This document shows positions 62,501-64,000 of a stretch of 64,000 bases of DNA, piece after piece. This DNA is from Aequoribacter fuscus (lineage in GTDB: Bacteria; Pseudomonadota; Gammaproteobacteria; Pseudomonadales; Halieaceae). The translations under genes were made by a program, and so were the position numbers. The first letter of the stretch is position 1, and each line of letters opens with the position of its first letter. The stretch spans positions 682,001 to 746,000 of the forward strand of contig NZ_CP036423.1 of NCBI RefSeq assembly GCF_009910365.1, in the 5' to 3' direction. Under the pieces are notes generated by a model. The model had not been told where the DNA came from and made no database searches. It was given only the letters and a program-made list of their open reading frames with translations.

Positions 62501-62675
62501 GTGGTGCCTGTCCGGGAAAGGGTGTTTTTACGATCACCTGCACATCAGACAAGTCTGGTATGGCATCTACCGGGGTTCGCTGCAACGCGACCAATCCACC
62601 AAGTACCACAACAACGGTGGCTAAGAGTACGAGTACACGTTGTTGAATTGACCACGCAATAATTTTGTTAATCAT
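59574..62675 (-). CDS. cusA: Heavy-metal RND efflux pump CusA/CzcA family, Cu/Ag type
   Basis: A 1033-residue inner-membrane pump with 12 transmembrane helices and two large periplasmic loops. It works with an adaptor and outer membrane channel to expel metal from the periplasm using the proton gradient. GAMVDASIVMVENLHKH holds the helix-4 acidic residue of heavy-metal RND pumps. The periplasmic stretch MPIKTRIDMLATGIKTPVGV matches CusA, not CzcA, indicating monovalent copper or silver. The ATG at 62675 has GGAGA upstream and overlaps the adaptor stop by eight bases. The stop is convergent with the displaced rlmB end. Confidence 0.94.
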   Translation of the reverse strand: MINKIIAWSIQQRVLVLLATVVVVLGGLVALQRTPVDAIPDLSDVQVIVKTPFPGQAPQVVEDQVTYPLSNLLLGIPGAKTVRAYSFMGDSYVYVIFDDSTDVYWARSRISEYLSQASTILPAGVQPQIGPDATGVGWIYQYAITDSSNQHDLADLTRLQDWFIKQELQSVEGVAEVAKVGGMVKQYQIVVDPEALRRLQIPITHIVTAVQRNNQSSGASVIEQAGAEHMVQVLGYIDSIDDIKNTPLGLSANGLPVLVKDIASVTLGPLSRRGVADFNGQGDVVGGIIVMRSGGDAQRTIDAVKAKLATIESSLPPGVTITSVYDRSQLIERAVTDLSTKLLQEFIVIALVCAVFLFHLRSSLVAIISLPVALLLAFMLMYAQGISANIMSLGGIAIAIGAMVDASIVMVENLHKHLAGQRLERETRWQHVYAAVSEVAPAIFFGLAIITVSFFPVFALQAQEGRLFGPLAFTKSYAMAASAFLAITLVPVLIGYLMVGKIPSEAQNPVNSWLQRAYRPMLTAALQHPKTTLASAALILLSALWPLSQLGSEFMPDLDEGDIMYMPTFDPGISIGEARLRLQQAHRLIKTVPEVESVFGKAGRAETATDPAPLSMIESVIRLKPKSQWRDGISKDDIIQELRAAVNLPGFSNAFVMPIKTRIDMLATGIKTPVGVKIAGPDLEQLQAVAADVEGLLNTLEHSESVYAERPGTGRYLNIRVDAIKAGQYGLSTADVQQQISVAVGGKTIAYSLEGRERYPVNARYPQGDRDSLADLKTLLIATPNQGMIELQDVAEVMHERGAAMLKSENARLNAWVYIDVKDTDLGSYVTQAQALLDQELNLPPGYTLSWAGQYQYMQRALERLKIIVPITLAIIVALLLMQFKSMREVLLLLLTLPLSLVGSAWLLYGLGFNLSVAVGVGFIALAGLSIEIGILMLVYLQQSVSASNSESDTKALNDAIIEGASRRVRPILMTASSVFIGMLPILLGEGTGVEVMSRIAAPMVGGVVSTLVLTLIVLPVLYRYLLAVPAQR

Positions 62676-64000
62676 GGTGGTCTCCATGCTGGTCGGTAGA
62701 GGTGTTGTGTTTGCTGTGATCCTGGCGCGTCGATGTTGGTGTTACTTCCGTTGAATTTTTGGGTATCGAGTGGCCTTGCTCGTCTGCCCCAGAATTTTCG
62801 TGGATCATAACCTCGGCAATGCCGTAACCAAACTCTGTGGCAGTGATGCGCATATGTACCGAGGCTCCCTGCTTCAACTGTGGCCATAGGGTCGGGTCCA
62901 GAACCTCAAATGACATTGTCATGTCGGGCCACGACCATTCTGGTATCGGCTCATGATGTACCTCAACTAGCCCAAAATCGGGCGTGGCACTGATAATTCT
63001 GGCCATCACCCAGACGCTAGCGGATTGAGCATCAAGCTGGCTACGTTCAACTTCGGCGGCAATCAAGGACTCCGAATCCAGTAAAAACTGTCCGTTGGTG
63101 ATTACGCTGTCGCCTAATCTGAGCCCCGAGCGCACCTCAACTTGATCTTGGTAGGTAGCACCGAGCTCGACGTTAGCAAAGGTGTAGGCGCCGTCTCCTA
63201 GCCACTTTGCGATTCGAGCAGTGCGTCCATCCGATACAACGGAAGAAGTGGGGACGGTCAAAACATCGCGAGTGTGCGTTGATCGAATTTCTAACTCGAC
63301 AAACTCGCCTACCTGCATTTGCGCATTATCGATGGCAAGGCGAACAACCGGTTTACGACTGCGAGCATCTAGAGTTGGAAGGGCGTTGAGTAATTCGGCT
63401 GCGATTTTTTCAGTCTTACCGTGTTTGGTGAGCACGAAGGCCTGGTAGTGTGACAGCGGCGTTGGTGTTTCGTCAGCGTAAAGTTCCGCGGTAATCCAGC
63501 GCTTTGAGGGGTGCTGCACACCCAAGAGCGTTTGGCCCGATTTAACAAATTGCCCGGACGATACCGATAGCGCAGCAGCAATACCCCCGCGTTTCGCTAA
63601 GATGGGGACCTCTGTCAGCACCTGCTTGCGTTGCTCTATTTGTACAATCGTGCTTTCGGCCACATCAAACTGCAGCAAACGTTGTTTGGCAGCATCGTAA
63701 AGCGCTTTGTTGTTCTGATTTAGCGCCAGTATCAGATTTTCTTGGGCAGTGATCAATTCGTGCGAATACAGCGTGTAAAGTACATCCCCCTCCTGAACGT
63801 ATTGGCCAATGTCGGTGACGTTAACGTTCTCAACCCATGCGTCTAAATGAACGGTCTCGTTCCAATAGGCGCTCTGATCAAATTCCACTACGCCCAGCGC
63901 TTTCACTGTCTCTTGAATCGAGGTTTGCTTTGCCTTGGCAATTCTGACGCCCAGACTTTGTTGTATCGATGCGGTGATGCTCGGTAACCCAGAGTTGGAA
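62668..64000 (-). CDS. cusB: RND efflux periplasmic adaptor CusB with fused CusF-like domain (N-terminus cut by window end)
   Basis: 444 residues are visible; the start lies beyond base 64000. The open part begins SNSGLPSITASIQQSLGV, the usual start of the mature adaptor core. Barrel-sandwich and hairpin parts follow (VQEGDVLYTLYSHELITAQE), then the beta-barrel. From about 100 residues before the end there is a CusF-like metallochaperone domain: FGLVEVHHEPIPEWSW, then PDMTMSF, giving the His, Trp and two Met of the CusF copper/silver site. The last 25 residues are rich in His and Asp (GDHHD at the end). The adaptor thus carries its own metal donor. Stop overlaps the cusA start. Confidence 0.9.
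   Translation of the reverse strand, partial: SNSGLPSITASIQQSLGVRIAKAKQTSIQETVKALGVVEFDQSAYWNETVHLDAWVENVNVTDIGQYVQEGDVLYTLYSHELITAQENLILALNQNNKALYDAAKQRLLQFDVAESTIVQIEQRKQVLTEVPILAKRGGIAAALSVSSGQFVKSGQTLLGVQHPSKRWITAELYADETPTPLSHYQAFVLTKHGKTEKIAAELLNALPTLDARSRKPVVRLAIDNAQMQVGEFVELEIRSTHTRDVLTVPTSSVVSDGRTARIAKWLGDGAYTFANVELGATYQDQVEVRSGLRLGDSVITNGQFLLDSESLIAAEVERSQLDAQSASVWVMARIISATPDFGLVEVHHEPIPEWSWPDMTMSFEVLDPTLWPQLKQGASVHMRITATEFGYGIAEVMIHENSGADEQGHSIPKNSTEVTPTSTRQDHSKHNTSTDQHGDHHD

Noticed and set aside
1-64000. CRISPR array
   Set aside because: No regularly spaced short repeats were found; the repeats present are integration or IS footprints.

Overview
The window looks like chromosome of a Gram-negative gammaproteobacterium, probably marine or aquatic. 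This rests on the rnr-rlmB pair, a CusA/CusB-type efflux pump, lipoprotein and Tat export signals, a TonB-dependent receptor, a single-chain indolepyruvate ferredoxin oxidoreductase and a DUF3604 protein. The species cannot be named from the sequence. The backbone is ordinary housekeeping DNA, cut by two accessory blocks whose edges can be read directly.

Backbone 1-14267: the end of a DUF3604 protein, panD, an SDR oxidoreductase, a sorbosone-dehydrogenase-like lipoprotein, a CPXCG zinc-ribbon protein, an RhlE-type RNA helicase and indolepyruvate ferredoxin oxidoreductase follow one another. Then comes a decaying catabolic cluster: two enolase-superfamily genes with remnants of an amidohydrolase, a CaiB-type CoA-transferase and an SDR between and after them. 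srkA closes this part.

Island A, about 14268-25334: an 11 kb element inserted at the 3' end of tRNA-Leu(CAG). The 33 bp end of the tRNA is repeated exactly at both edges, and TTACAG repeats lie just inside each edge. It carries a tyrosine recombinase, a large archaeo-eukaryotic-type primase fused to a helicase-like ATPase, an IS21 end invaded by an IS66 end, a membrane protein made of two MotA/ExbB-like repeats, a kexin-like protease lipoprotein with a small secreted partner, and a lipoprotein/integrase fusion scar. A 75 bp direct repeat and a tRNA-Arg-like 3' end show that the island is composite.

Backbone 25390-29893: an M43 metalloprotease, rnr and rlmB.

Island B, about 29794-59534: 29.7 kb flanked by two copies of the rlmB 3' end, with 48 bp identical at each edge. 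The left part is metal related: a copB-like gene broken by a complete IS66 element and by an amber codon, then a copC-copD-HupE-DUF4198 operon. The right part is a catabolic block. A tight nine-gene minus-strand operon (HAD hydrolase, PuuB-like oxidase, peptide-type ABC importer, three-subunit HcnABC/opine-oxidase-like dehydrogenase) faces a plus-strand operon (class III aminotransferase, tartrate-dehydrogenase-like enzyme, semialdehyde dehydrogenase, AstE-like deacylase), followed by a TonB receptor and an Lrp/AsnC regulator. Together these suggest uptake and oxidation of an N-substituted amino acid, opine or polyamine-like compound; the substrate is unknown.

Backbone 59575-64000: cusA and a cusB with a fused CusF-like domain, convergent with the displaced rlmB end. 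No CRISPR array, rRNA or conjugation module was seen.
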